Shown here: positions 48,335 through 56,299 of the stretch, one piece after another
How the letters are laid out: every line of letters begins with the position of its first letter
Numbering within the stretch: the stretch's first letter is position 1
NCBI RefSeq assembly: GCF_017916255.1
Contig: NZ_CP072827.1
Location: forward strand, 6,659,501 to 6,723,500
Reading direction: 5' to 3'
DNA length: 64,000 nucleotides
Origin: Streptomyces mobaraensis NBRC 13819 = DSM 40847
Lineage (GTDB): Bacteria; Actinomycetota; Actinomycetes; Streptomycetales; Streptomycetaceae
Notes under the pieces: generated by a model
Told to the model about the DNA's origin: nothing
What the model saw: only the letters and a program-made list of their open reading frames with translations
Databases searched by the model: none
Made by a program: the position numbers and the translations under genes

Positions 48335-49603
48335 ATGATCATCACAAGACGGCTGGCGGCGGGCGCCTGCGCTCTGCTCGCCGCACTGGCCGGAGGTGTC
48401 GTGCCGGCGCAGGCCGCCGACGGGCCCTCCAAGGATTCCCCGAAGGTCGAGCTCGTACTCGACGTCAGCGGTTCGATGCGGGCCCGCGACATCGACGGCC
48501 AGTCCCGCATGGCCGCCGCCCAGCAGGCGTTCAACGAGGTCATCGACGCCACCCCGGAGAGCGTGCGGCTCGGCATCCGTACGCTCGGCTCCCGCTACCC
48601 CGGGGACGACAAGGCGGTCGGCTGCAAGGACAGCACGCAGGAGTACCCCGTCGGCCGCCTCGACCGGACCGAGGCCAAGGCACGCGTCGCCACCCTGCGC
48701 CCCACCGGCTGGACGCCCATCGGCTACGCCCTGCGCGGCGCCGACCAGGACCTCGGCGAGGACGGCGGCACCCGCCGCATCGTCCTCATCACCGACGGCG
48801 AGGACTCCTGCGGCCAGCCCGACCCGTGCGACGTGGCGCGCGAACTCGCCGCCAAGGGCACGCACTTGACCATCGACACGCTCGGCCTGGCGCACGACGA
48901 CAAGACCCGCGAGCAGCTCACCTGCATCGCCGAGGCCACCGGCGGCACGTACACCACCGTGCGGCACACCAAGGAGCTGTCGGGCCGCATCAAGCAGCTC
49001 GTCCGCCGCTCCGAGACGCCCGTCGACGACACGCCCAAGCCCACCAAGGGCGCGGACGCCTGCTCCGCGGCGCCCGAGATCGGCGCCGGTGTGTGGACCG
49101 ACCGCGAGACCTTCGGCGAGCACCGCTGGTACAAGGTCAAGGTCAAGCCCGGCCAGGAGCTGCGCGCCGCCGCGAGCGTCGGCGCCGACCGGCCCGTGGA
49201 CCGCGACTACGGCATCCTCGTCAGAGCCGTCGGCGACGGCGGCCAGGAGCTCGTCCGCGGCTCCGACGCCGGCAACGGGCGCACCGACGTGATGTCCTCC
49301 GGCCTGCGCTACCCGGTGAGCAAGGGCAAGAAGGACTCCAAGGGCGACGCCGACGCGCGCACGGTCTGCCTGGAGGTCTCGCACTCCTTCTCCGCGCCGG
49401 CCTCCGTCAAGCGCGACCCCGGCCTGCCCGTCGAACTGGCCGTCGACCTGGTGAAGTCCCCGGACAAGCCCTCCGACCTGGCCGCGTTCGGCCTCGGCCG
49501 GGGCTGGGTGCTGCTCGCCGTCCTCGTCGTCACCGGCCTGGTCGCCGGTCTGCTGTGGGGCTGGCTGGCCCGCTGGCGCGTCGCGATCTGGAGGGCCAAC
49601 TGA
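48335..49603 (+). CDS. secreted VWA-domain protein with C-terminal anchor
   Basis: The 422-residue protein has a signal peptide (cut near VPAQAAD), a von Willebrand A domain (about 37-220) with an intact MIDAS (DVSGSMR; later TGWTPIGYAL and ITDGEDS), and a beta-rich domain (about 235-370). One transmembrane helix near the end (WVLLAVLVVTGLVAGLLWGW) is followed by a short basic tail. It is probably a cell-surface protein with its VWA domain outside. Its stop overlaps the next start (TGATG), so the two are coupled. Confidence 0.88.
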   Translation: MIITRRLAAGACALLAALAGGVVPAQAADGPSKDSPKVELVLDVSGSMRARDIDGQSRMAAAQQAFNEVIDATPESVRLGIRTLGSRYPGDDKAVGCKDSTQEYPVGRLDRTEAKARVATLRPTGWTPIGYALRGADQDLGEDGGTRRIVLITDGEDSCGQPDPCDVARELAAKGTHLTIDTLGLAHDDKTREQLTCIAEATGGTYTTVRHTKELSGRIKQLVRRSETPVDDTPKPTKGADACSAAPEIGAGVWTDRETFGEHRWYKVKVKPGQELRAAASVGADRPVDRDYGILVRAVGDGGQELVRGSDAGNGRTDVMSSGLRYPVSKGKKDSKGDADARTVCLEVSHSFSAPASVKRDPGLPVELAVDLVKSPDKPSDLAAFGLGRGWVLLAVLVVTGLVAGLLWGWLARWRVAIWRAN

Positions 49604-50343
49604 TGCGTGTCGCACGGACCCTGACCGCCGGGCTGCTCGCGGCCGGCGCGCTGTTCACCGTCTCCGGCACGGCGGTGGCCGACGCCCCCGCCGGGACCAA
49701 GGGCCAGAACGGCGACCCGACCGAGGCGGGTACGTCGTTCCGTACCGCCACGGCCGTCAAGCAGGACCAGAAGGCCACCGCCGACGGTACGACCGGTGAC
49801 TACCTCTACTGGCAGTTCCCGGCCGGAGCCGGACAGCGGCCCACCGCCAAGGCCACGGTCAAGCTGCCGGAGGCGAGCGCCCGGCACGGTGCCGCCACCT
49901 GGCAGCTGGACGTCTTCGACGGCCTGCGCCGCCGCCAGGCGTGCGCCGAGGGGGAGCAGACGAAGCGGGTGTCCCAGCAGGACGCCACCGTCACCCTCAG
50001 CTGCACCCTGCGCGCGGTCCGGCCGTACGCCGAGCGCTGGTCCAACGACCCGCTGCCGGGCGCGTACTACATCCGCCTCACCGTCGCCGACGGGCCCGAC
50101 CAGGACATGGGCCTGCCGGTGCACGCCGAGGTGGAGGCGACCGCCGAGGACGCCGGCGGCAAGTACGCCGAGGGCGGCGAGCTCGGCGCGCCGCTGCACG
50201 CCGGGGCCGTCTCCGAGCCGGAGGACGGCTGGAACGGGAGCTGGTGGTCGGACCGCTGGCTGTGGACCGTCGGCGGCGCCGTGCTGGGCGCCCTCGCGGC
50301 CATCGGCGGCTACACGCTGACGCGGCGCCCGCGCCGCGCCTGA
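49603..50343 (+). CDS. secreted membrane-anchored partner of the VWA protein
   Basis: The 246-residue protein has a signal peptide (cut near AVADAPA), a beta-sandwich-like domain with the cysteines in RRRQACAEGE and TLSCTLRA that may pair, and a C-terminal transmembrane helix (WLWTVGGAVLGALAAIGGYTL) with a basic tail. Its domain resembles the second domain of the upstream VWA protein in layout. Start and coupling follow from the TGATG overlap at 49601-49605. Function is unknown; the pair may form a surface complex. Confidence 0.8.
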   Translation: MRVARTLTAGLLAAGALFTVSGTAVADAPAGTKGQNGDPTEAGTSFRTATAVKQDQKATADGTTGDYLYWQFPAGAGQRPTAKATVKLPEASARHGAATWQLDVFDGLRRRQACAEGEQTKRVSQQDATVTLSCTLRAVRPYAERWSNDPLPGAYYIRLTVADGPDQDMGLPVHAEVEATAEDAGGKYAEGGELGAPLHAGAVSEPEDGWNGSWWSDRWLWTVGGAVLGALAAIGGYTLTRRPRRA

Positions 50344-50364
50344 CCCGCGCGCCGCGCACGGGAA

Positions 50365-50397
50365 GAGGCCCCCGGGGATCCGTTCCCCGGGGGCCTC
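50365..50397. terminator. perfect 14-bp stem, bidirectional terminator
   Basis: GAGGCCCCCGGGGA (50365-50378) pairs with 50384-50397 around TCCGT. It lies in the 62 bases between two convergent genes and serves both. Confidence 0.8.
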
Positions 50398-50405
50398 TCC
50401 GTCTT

Positions 50406-51350
50406 TCAGCCCGCCGGCGGCTCGCCGTGCACCGCGTCGACGTACAGGTCCAGCAGGTCCTCGGTGAAGTAGGAGCTGTACGAGATGTCCGGAGTGTCAC
50501 CGCCCGTGTGGTAGCCGCCGATCACGCCGATCAGCGTGTACCCGCCCGCCGCGCCGCGGATCAGGAACGGGCCGCCCGAAGTGCCGCCGACGTATCCGGC
50601 GCAGGGGATCTCCAGGAAGTCGCCGGGGGCCTTGGGGTCCGTACTGGTGTAACGGCGGGTGGTGGAGCGGCAGTCGAGGGGCTTGGGGTACTTGGCGTCG
50701 CTGTTGCCCGGGTAGCCGATCAGCCGGACGTCGGAGTGCCGGTAGCCGGGGTGGAAGGCGAGGTCGAAGCCGCCGGTCACGCGCTCGACCGGGGTGCCGT
50801 CCGCGCGGTCGCCGAGCCGGACGACGGTGTAGTCCCAGCGGGCGCCGCCGTCGGTGCCCAGGTCGTAGTAGCGCTGGTCGATGTAGATCGCCTCGACCGG
50901 GAAGACGCCGTGCGGTTTCAGCCCGTCGTGGTACTGGGGGACGAACGACAGCCGGCGCTTGGGATCGGGGCGGCGCAGGCAGTGCGCCGCGCTCACCACC
51001 AGGTTGTGGTACGGGCTGCGGACCACCGTCCCGCCGCAGAACCGGCCCTGGCCCTGGCCGTCGGTCCAGAAGAAGGTGCCCACCTGGGGCAGTCCGTCGA
51101 AGGGGTGGCTCGGGGGGACGGGCGCCTTGCGGGCGTCGGGGGCCCCGGGGGTGCCGGGAGCGGCCGCCGCCGCGCGGCGCGCGGCCTCGGCGGGGAGGGC
51201 GGCGGCCATCCGGTCGGCGGTCCAGTAGGCGTCGGCCGCGGCGGCCAGGGCGCGTTGTCCGGGGTCGGCGGCGGCGCGGCCGCCGGGGGAGAGGGCCGTG
51301 AGGCCGAGGAGGAGGGCTGCGAGAGCGGTTGCGGCGAGGGGTCTGCGCAT
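50406..51350 (-). CDS. secreted trypsin-like (V8-type) serine protease
   Basis: The 314-residue preproenzyme has a signal peptide (cut near GRAAAD), a propeptide-like helical part to about 85, and a chymotrypsin-fold domain. The catalytic triad is His123 (VVSAAHC), Asp173 (RWDYTVV) and Ser258 (GGTSGGPF). The Cys pairs 105/124 and 227/250 could form disulfides. ATG 51348-51350 has GAGAGG nine bases upstream. It is released to the medium or the wall. It converges on the VWA pair. Confidence 0.9.
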   Translation of the reverse strand: MRRPLAATALAALLLGLTALSPGGRAAADPGQRALAAAADAYWTADRMAAALPAEAARRAAAAAPGTPGAPDARKAPVPPSHPFDGLPQVGTFFWTDGQGQGRFCGGTVVRSPYHNLVVSAAHCLRRPDPKRRLSFVPQYHDGLKPHGVFPVEAIYIDQRYYDLGTDGGARWDYTVVRLGDRADGTPVERVTGGFDLAFHPGYRHSDVRLIGYPGNSDAKYPKPLDCRSTTRRYTSTDPKAPGDFLEIPCAGYVGGTSGGPFLIRGAAGGYTLIGVIGGYHTGGDTPDISYSSYFTEDLLDLYVDAVHGEPPAG

Positions 51351-51665
51351 GGGCGGGTTCCTCTCCGGTGCGCGGGGGCACATACGAGGTGAGCGTGTCA
51401 TCCTCCACCCGGCGGGAGGGGTGTGGCGAGAGGCGGACGCGACAGGATTCACCAGGACGCCGGAGCCGGCCCCCACGGGCTCGGCCGCTTGGTCCAGCCC
51501 TTTCTGACCTGCCATCAACCGACGGTTAAGTCCGTCATCCGCTCGTAATCCGGAACGGACTAGTGCTGGGCGTCCGCGCGTGACAGGATGCCCATCGCGA
51601 CCCCTCAGGGCTTAACCGGCCGTGAGGTGGCCGTGCGAAACCAGGCACCTGGAACGGGGGGACAC

Positions 51666-52151
51666 ATGGCGGTCAGGGGGGACAGAGCGGCGGGAGACAC
51701 GGGCAGCCCACTGGCGGGGCGGCTCAACTACCTGTTCGCCAACATGCACCCGCCGGGTGCGCCGTACACCAACGCCCATGTCGCGGAGGAGATCAGCCGC
51801 GGCACGGAGGAGTACGGCGGGGTCACGCTCACCGAGCAGTACCTGTCGATGCTGCGCAACGGCAAGCGAGCCAACCCCAGCCCGGACGTGCTGCGGGCGC
51901 TGGCGAAGTTCTTCGCTGTGCCGGTCGGCTACCTGATGGGCGACCTGTCGGCGCCGCAGACCGCCAGGGTGGAGGAGGAGGTCCGCTTCCTCGTCGCGAT
52001 GCGGGACCAGCGGGTACGGGCCATCGCCCTGCGCTCGGTGGGCCTGCCGCCCGAGGTCCAGGACAGCCTGACCACCATCATCTCCCAGTTCCGGCAGCAG
52101 ATGAACCTGCCGTCGGACCCGCCGGGGGCGGGGGGTGAGGAGCGCCCGTGA
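51666..52151 (+). CDS. XRE-family helix-turn-helix protein
   Basis: The 161-residue protein has an HTH at about 40-100 (LTEQYLSMLRNGKRANPSPDV then LAKFFAVPVGYLMGD), with a short helical C-terminus. ATG 51666 follows GGGGGGACAC. It overlaps the ImmA-like gene by GTGA. The three genes XRE, ImmA/IrrE-like and MAB_1171c-like form a recurring actinobacterial module. Confidence 0.85.
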   Translation: MAVRGDRAAGDTGSPLAGRLNYLFANMHPPGAPYTNAHVAEEISRGTEEYGGVTLTEQYLSMLRNGKRANPSPDVLRALAKFFAVPVGYLMGDLSAPQTARVEEEVRFLVAMRDQRVRAIALRSVGLPPEVQDSLTTIISQFRQQMNLPSDPPGAGGEERP

Positions 52152-52813
52152 CCGTCGTGGCGGACGATCGGCTCTTCACCCACTGGCGGCGTACCGAGGA
52201 CGAGGACGGTGCAGTCATGCGGGTGGGGCGGATTCGCCGACGGTGCAAGCAGCTCATCGCCGAGCTCGCGCTGCCGGCCTCCACCGATCTCCGCGGCCTG
52301 TGCGACGTCGTCGCCCGCCGCGTGGGACGGCCGATCCACCTGGTGCCGATGAGCCTCGACGGCGTCGTCTCCGGCATGACCGCCACCACCGACGACGGCT
52401 ACTGGGTCGTCTACGAGCTCAAGACCTCGCCCTGGCACCAGGTCCACATCGTGCTGCACGAGATCGGGCACCTGCTGCTCGGCCACGACCAGGACCCGAC
52501 GGTCACCGAGGACGCCCTCAAGGTGTGGACGCCGTCCGTCGACGTCGCCACCGCCATGCGCCGGATGGGGCTCACCATGGGCCTGGCCCGGCACCACTGC
52601 TACGACAACCTCACCGAGCGCGAGACCGAGATCCTCGGCACCCTCCTGATGGAGAAGGTCGTACCGCCCCCGCCCGGCCAGGAGCAGCCGCTGGAGGGCC
52701 CGGCCGCCGAACTCGCCGCCTCCCTCGGCCCCGCGCTCCAGCACGTCCGCCGGACCCGGGCCGACGACGGTGACGCCGGCGGGACGGACGGGGGCGGTGG
52801 TGCCGGTGTTTGA
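52148..52813 (+). CDS. ImmA/IrrE-type metallopeptidase-like protein
   Basis: The 221-residue protein has the zinc-peptidase motif HEIGH (104-108) in VHIVLHEIGHLLLGHD. ImmA/IrrE peptidases typically cleave XRE repressors to relieve repression, and the XRE protein encoded just upstream is the obvious candidate. Both genes overlap (GTGA at 52148-52151). The tail is Gly/Asp-rich and overlaps the next gene. Activity is inferred from the motif only. Confidence 0.87.
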   Translation: MTVVADDRLFTHWRRTEDEDGAVMRVGRIRRRCKQLIAELALPASTDLRGLCDVVARRVGRPIHLVPMSLDGVVSGMTATTDDGYWVVYELKTSPWHQVHIVLHEIGHLLLGHDQDPTVTEDALKVWTPSVDVATAMRRMGLTMGLARHHCYDNLTERETEILGTLLMEKVVPPPPGQEQPLEGPAAELAASLGPALQHVRRTRADDGDAGGTDGGGGAGV

Positions 52814-54020
52814 CGCCCTCTACCTCACCTTCTCCGCCGTCACCTGGGTCATCGTCGCTTACAAGGCCCGCGCCTGGTTCCGCGACCGCGGCAACACCGA
52901 CCTGGGCCTGACCGCGCTGATGACCGCCGGCGTGCCCGTCGTCTTCCTGTTCTCCGCGCCGAGCGTCTACCGCGCCTTCGACCGGCTCACCGGCGTCGCC
53001 AACCTGGCCATGGTCTTCCTCTACTCGGCCGTCGTGCTGTTCGCCTCCGGCGCCACCGTGCTGCTGCTCCGCTGGACCAGCCGCGGGGACGCCGCGGCGC
53101 ACGCCCGCGCGGTGGCCCGGTCCCGGTTCGCGGTGGCCGCCGTGGCGGCGGCCTGGACGGCGGCGATCGTCTGCTTCGCCGTCGGCCGCCCGGACGCCGT
53201 CGAGCACCCCCGCGACTTCAGCACCGCCTACGCCGACGCCCCCGGCGTGGTCGCCTTCCTGGCGCTCTACCTCGCCATCTTCGGGACCAGCCTGGCCGGA
53301 CTCGGCGTGCTGTGCCCCCGCTACGCCGCCACCCTCGGCCCGTCCTGGCTCTCCAAGGGGCTGCGGACGCTCGCCGCGGGCTGCTGGCTGGGGCTGCTCT
53401 ACTGCGCCTGCAAGCTCGCCGGGTTCGTCCTCACCTGGGCCGGCCGCGACGTGTACTGGCTGTCCAACGGCGTGGCCCCGATGAGCGCCTCGGTGGCGGC
53501 CCTGCTGGTCCTCCTCGGCTTCTCGCTGCCCGCCGTCGGCCCCCGCGCCACCGCCTGGCGCCGGCTGCGCCGCCTCCACCCGCTCTGGGAGGAGGTCACG
53601 GCGCACGTCCCCGAGGTGACCATCGGCACCTCCCGCTGGGCGTCCCGGTGGCCGCTGGCCGACCTGGAGTGGCGGGCCAACCGGCAGATGGCCGAGATCC
53701 GCGACATCCAGCGCGGCGTCCGCCGCCACGTCGAGCCCGCCGCCCTGGAGATCGCCCACCGCAGGGCGGACGCCGCCGCGCTGGACGAGCGCCGGCTCGC
53801 CGCCGTGGTGGAGGCCGCGGCCTTCCGCCGGGGCCTGGCCAACCAGGCGACCGGCCACGTCCCGGTCCCGCACGCGGACAGCGTGGTGGTGACCGTCAGT
53901 TCCGACCCGGCGGCCGAGCACGAGCACCTGGCGCTCGTCGCCGACGTCTTCCACGACCAGCTGGTCGACGCCGTGCTCAAGGAGTTACGGGAGACCAGTG
54001 CGGAGCGCCGTCCCTCCTGA
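52800..54020 (+). CDS. MAB_1171c-type polytopic membrane protein
   Basis: The 406-residue protein has about seven hydrophobic helices in its first 250 residues (for example FDALYLTFSAVTWVIVAY and AALLVLLGFSLPAV), then a soluble C-terminal region (about 255-406) with an amphipathic helical segment. It resembles the MAB_1171c family annotated as putative transporters, which usually follows XRE and ImmA genes. The GTG at 52800 overlaps the previous gene; GTG 52797 and 52770 are alternatives. Substrate is unknown; signalling is as likely as transport. Confidence 0.75.
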   Translation: MPVFDALYLTFSAVTWVIVAYKARAWFRDRGNTDLGLTALMTAGVPVVFLFSAPSVYRAFDRLTGVANLAMVFLYSAVVLFASGATVLLLRWTSRGDAAAHARAVARSRFAVAAVAAAWTAAIVCFAVGRPDAVEHPRDFSTAYADAPGVVAFLALYLAIFGTSLAGLGVLCPRYAATLGPSWLSKGLRTLAAGCWLGLLYCACKLAGFVLTWAGRDVYWLSNGVAPMSASVAALLVLLGFSLPAVGPRATAWRRLRRLHPLWEEVTAHVPEVTIGTSRWASRWPLADLEWRANRQMAEIRDIQRGVRRHVEPAALEIAHRRADAAALDERRLAAVVEAAAFRRGLANQATGHVPVPHADSVVVTVSSDPAAEHEHLALVADVFHDQLVDAVLKELRETSAERRPS

Positions 54021-54134
54021 GGGCGCGCGACCCACAGACGTGGCGGCCATGGACGGGGGTCACGGCCGCCCGCGGCGCGGGCCGGTGCCGGTGCCCGTTC
54101 TCACGGGACCGCCGCCGGCCCGCGCCGAACTCCT

Positions 54135-54187
54135 GCCCGGGGCGGGGGAAAAAGCCGGATCGCCCGGGGCGGGTGAAAAGCCGGACC
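54135..54187 (+). repeat. two tandem 26-27 bp repeats before the P450 gene
   Basis: Copies start at 54135 and 54162. Both begin GCCCGGGGCGGG and contain GAAAAGCCGGA or GAAAAAGCCGGA. They lie 42 bases before the P450 start. Tandem copies in this position may be operators, or a slippage duplication. Confidence 0.6.
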
Positions 54188-54228
54188 GGGCGCGTCCGCC
54201 CACCGACCGCCCGCCTAGGGTCGGAGCC

Positions 54229-55431
54229 ATGCGACCCATCGACCTACGCCCCCTCATCGCCGACCCGCACGGCACCCTCGCCGCCCTCCGGGAAGCCGGC
54301 CCGGTCCACCGCGTCCAGGGCGCGGACGGCAACCCCGCCTGGCTGGTGACCCGTTACGAGGACGTGCGCCGGGCGCTCGCCGATCCGCGGCTCTCCCTCG
54401 ACAAGCGCAACGCCAAGCCCGGCAACTACGCCGGCCTCTCCCTGCCCCCGGCCCTCGACGCCAACCTGCTCAACATGGACCCCCCGGACCACACCCGCGT
54501 CCGCCGACTGGTGGTCAAGGCGTTCACCCCCGGCCGGGTGGAGAAGCTGCGGGAGCCGGTGCGCCGCCTCGCCGACGGGCTGCTCGACGGCGTCGAACCG
54601 GCGGGCGCCGCCGATCTGCTGGCCGCCTACGCCGGACCGCTGCCCATCATGGTCATGTGCGACCTGCTGGGCATTCCGCAGGAGCGGCGGCTGGACTTCC
54701 GGGCCTGGACGGACGCCCTGATCACCCCCGACCCGGCCCGGCCGGAGGCGGCCCGCGAGGCGGTGGGGAACATGATCCGCTTCTTCACCGGCCTGATCGC
54801 CGCCAAGCGCGCCGAGCCCGCGGACGACCTGCTGTCCGACCTGATCGCCGTCCGGGACGCCGGCGACCGGCTCTCCGAGGACGAACTGACGTCACTCGCC
54901 TTCCTCCTGCTGTTCGCCGGCTACGAGAACACCGTCCACCTGATCGCCAACTCCGTGCTGGCGCTCCTCGACCACCCCGAGGAGCTCCGCGCCCTGCGAA
55001 AGAATCCGGACGGACTCGCGGCGGCCGTGGAGGAGCTGAACCGCTGGGACGGCCCCGGTCCGCTGGCCATCCGCCGCTTCCCGCTGGAGGACGTCGAGAT
55101 CGGCGGCGTCACCGTCCCGGCCGGCGAGACCGTCCTCCTCTCGCTGGCCTCCGCCAACCGCGACCCCGCCCGCTTCCCCGACCCCGACCGCCTTGACCTG
55201 CACCGCAACAACTCCGGGTCGCTGGCGCTGGGCCACGGCATCCACTACTGCCTGGGCGCCGCGCTGGGCCGGATGGAGACCGAGACCGCGCTGGCGGCCC
55301 TGCTCGACCGCTTCGAAAAACTGGAACTCGCCGTTCCGAGAGAGGAACTGAAGTGGCGTCCGTCCATCCGCGCGCGTGGCTTGATTTCGCTCCCCGTGCG
55401 CTGGTCGGCGACAAGCCGAACACGTTTTTGA
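54229..55431 (+). CDS. cytochrome P450
   Basis: The 400-residue P450 has the I-helix oxygen-activation motif AGYENT (230-235), ExxR in EELNR (269-272), and the heme thiolate Cys341 in LGHGIHYCLG. The normally conserved Phe seven residues before that Cys is Leu334. Such change may alter heme redox potential. The family resembles CYP105/107-type secondary-metabolite P450s, though no ferredoxin gene is adjacent. ATG 54229 has only a close GGAG. It follows the MAB_1171c gene by 208 bases. Confidence 0.93.
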   Translation: MRPIDLRPLIADPHGTLAALREAGPVHRVQGADGNPAWLVTRYEDVRRALADPRLSLDKRNAKPGNYAGLSLPPALDANLLNMDPPDHTRVRRLVVKAFTPGRVEKLREPVRRLADGLLDGVEPAGAADLLAAYAGPLPIMVMCDLLGIPQERRLDFRAWTDALITPDPARPEAAREAVGNMIRFFTGLIAAKRAEPADDLLSDLIAVRDAGDRLSEDELTSLAFLLLFAGYENTVHLIANSVLALLDHPEELRALRKNPDGLAAAVEELNRWDGPGPLAIRRFPLEDVEIGGVTVPAGETVLLSLASANRDPARFPDPDRLDLHRNNSGSLALGHGIHYCLGAALGRMETETALAALLDRFEKLELAVPREELKWRPSIRARGLISLPVRWSATSRTRF

Positions 55432-55469
55432 TGCATAACCCATCCTTGATGCGGTAGAACTGTCTTCGA

Positions 55470-55507
55470 GCCCGCCCGGTGTGCATCCCCCGTCGCACCG
55501 GGCGGGC
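55470..55507. terminator. 12-bp stem terminator after the P450 gene
   Basis: GCCCGCCCGGTG (55470-55481) pairs exactly with 55496-55507, and is followed by CTT. It is 39 bases after the P450 stop. Confidence 0.75.
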
Positions 55508-55626
55508 CTTCGCGTACCCGGATCCGGGCGCACGACGAACCGGCCCGTCGCGATGACGGGCCGGGGGAACCGGGTGAGTGCTCCGCGCGGCGCCGGAGCG
55601 CCGGGAGCCGCCGTGGCGGCGCCCGC

Positions 55627-56217
55627 TCAGCCGCTGCCCGGCGGGAACTTCAGCAGGGCCACCGCCGCCAGCATCTGGATGCTCACCGCCGCCATCGCCT
55701 TGCGGGTCGGCAGGTGGTGCTGGCCGCGGATCAGGAGGGTGGCCAGGGCGCAGCCGAAGACGGCGGAGGCCGCGGCGGTGGCGCGGACGGGGATCGAGGC
55801 GCTCGGCAGGCAGGAGTCCAGGGCCAGCCGGGGGAGGTCGGTGGTCCAGAAGACGAGGACGAACAGGCTCGCCGTGGGACCGGGCCGGCCGTTGCCGCCC
55901 AGCCGGCGGGCGATGGCGTGGGTGACCAGGCCCAGCAGCACGCTGGCGAGCAGCACGACGCCCGAGCCGATGGCCATGGCCTCCAGGGCGAGCGCGGGGC
56001 TCACGTCCCACTGGGCCCAGAACGAGTCCTTGGCCATGGTCCCCAGCGCCCCGCAGAGCAGGCAGAGGAACATGGCGGCGCCCCAGACGCTCCGGTCCCG
56101 GGCCTCGTCGAGCACTTCGACGGGCCGGTACCAGAGCCCGAATATGAGCCGGTGCCAGAGCAGCTTGCGCCGTCCGGAGTCCGGGGGGCGGGGGGACGTC
56201 GTGGTGGTCAGGGGCAT
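55627..56217 (-). CDS. Yip1-domain-like integral membrane protein
   Basis: The 196-residue protein has four or five hydrophobic helices (AAMFLCLLCGALG, SGVVLLASVLLGLVTHAIARRL and others) and an N-terminal FGLWYRPVEVLDEARDR that resembles Yip1-domain proteins, in which a Pro-containing segment precedes the first helix. Function is unknown. ATG 56215-56217 is preceded by GAGAG. The longer frame upstream is not supported. Confidence 0.62.
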   Translation of the reverse strand: MPLTTTTSPRPPDSGRRKLLWHRLIFGLWYRPVEVLDEARDRSVWGAAMFLCLLCGALGTMAKDSFWAQWDVSPALALEAMAIGSGVVLLASVLLGLVTHAIARRLGGNGRPGPTASLFVLVFWTTDLPRLALDSCLPSASIPVRATAAASAVFGCALATLLIRGQHHLPTRKAMAAVSIQMLAAVALLKFPPGSG

Positions 56218-56299
56218 GGGGGCGATTCTCTCACCGCCCTGGGCGGTGATCCCGGGGCGGGCGCGGGGACCGCCCCAGGGCGCGGGTCCCGACGGGGCG

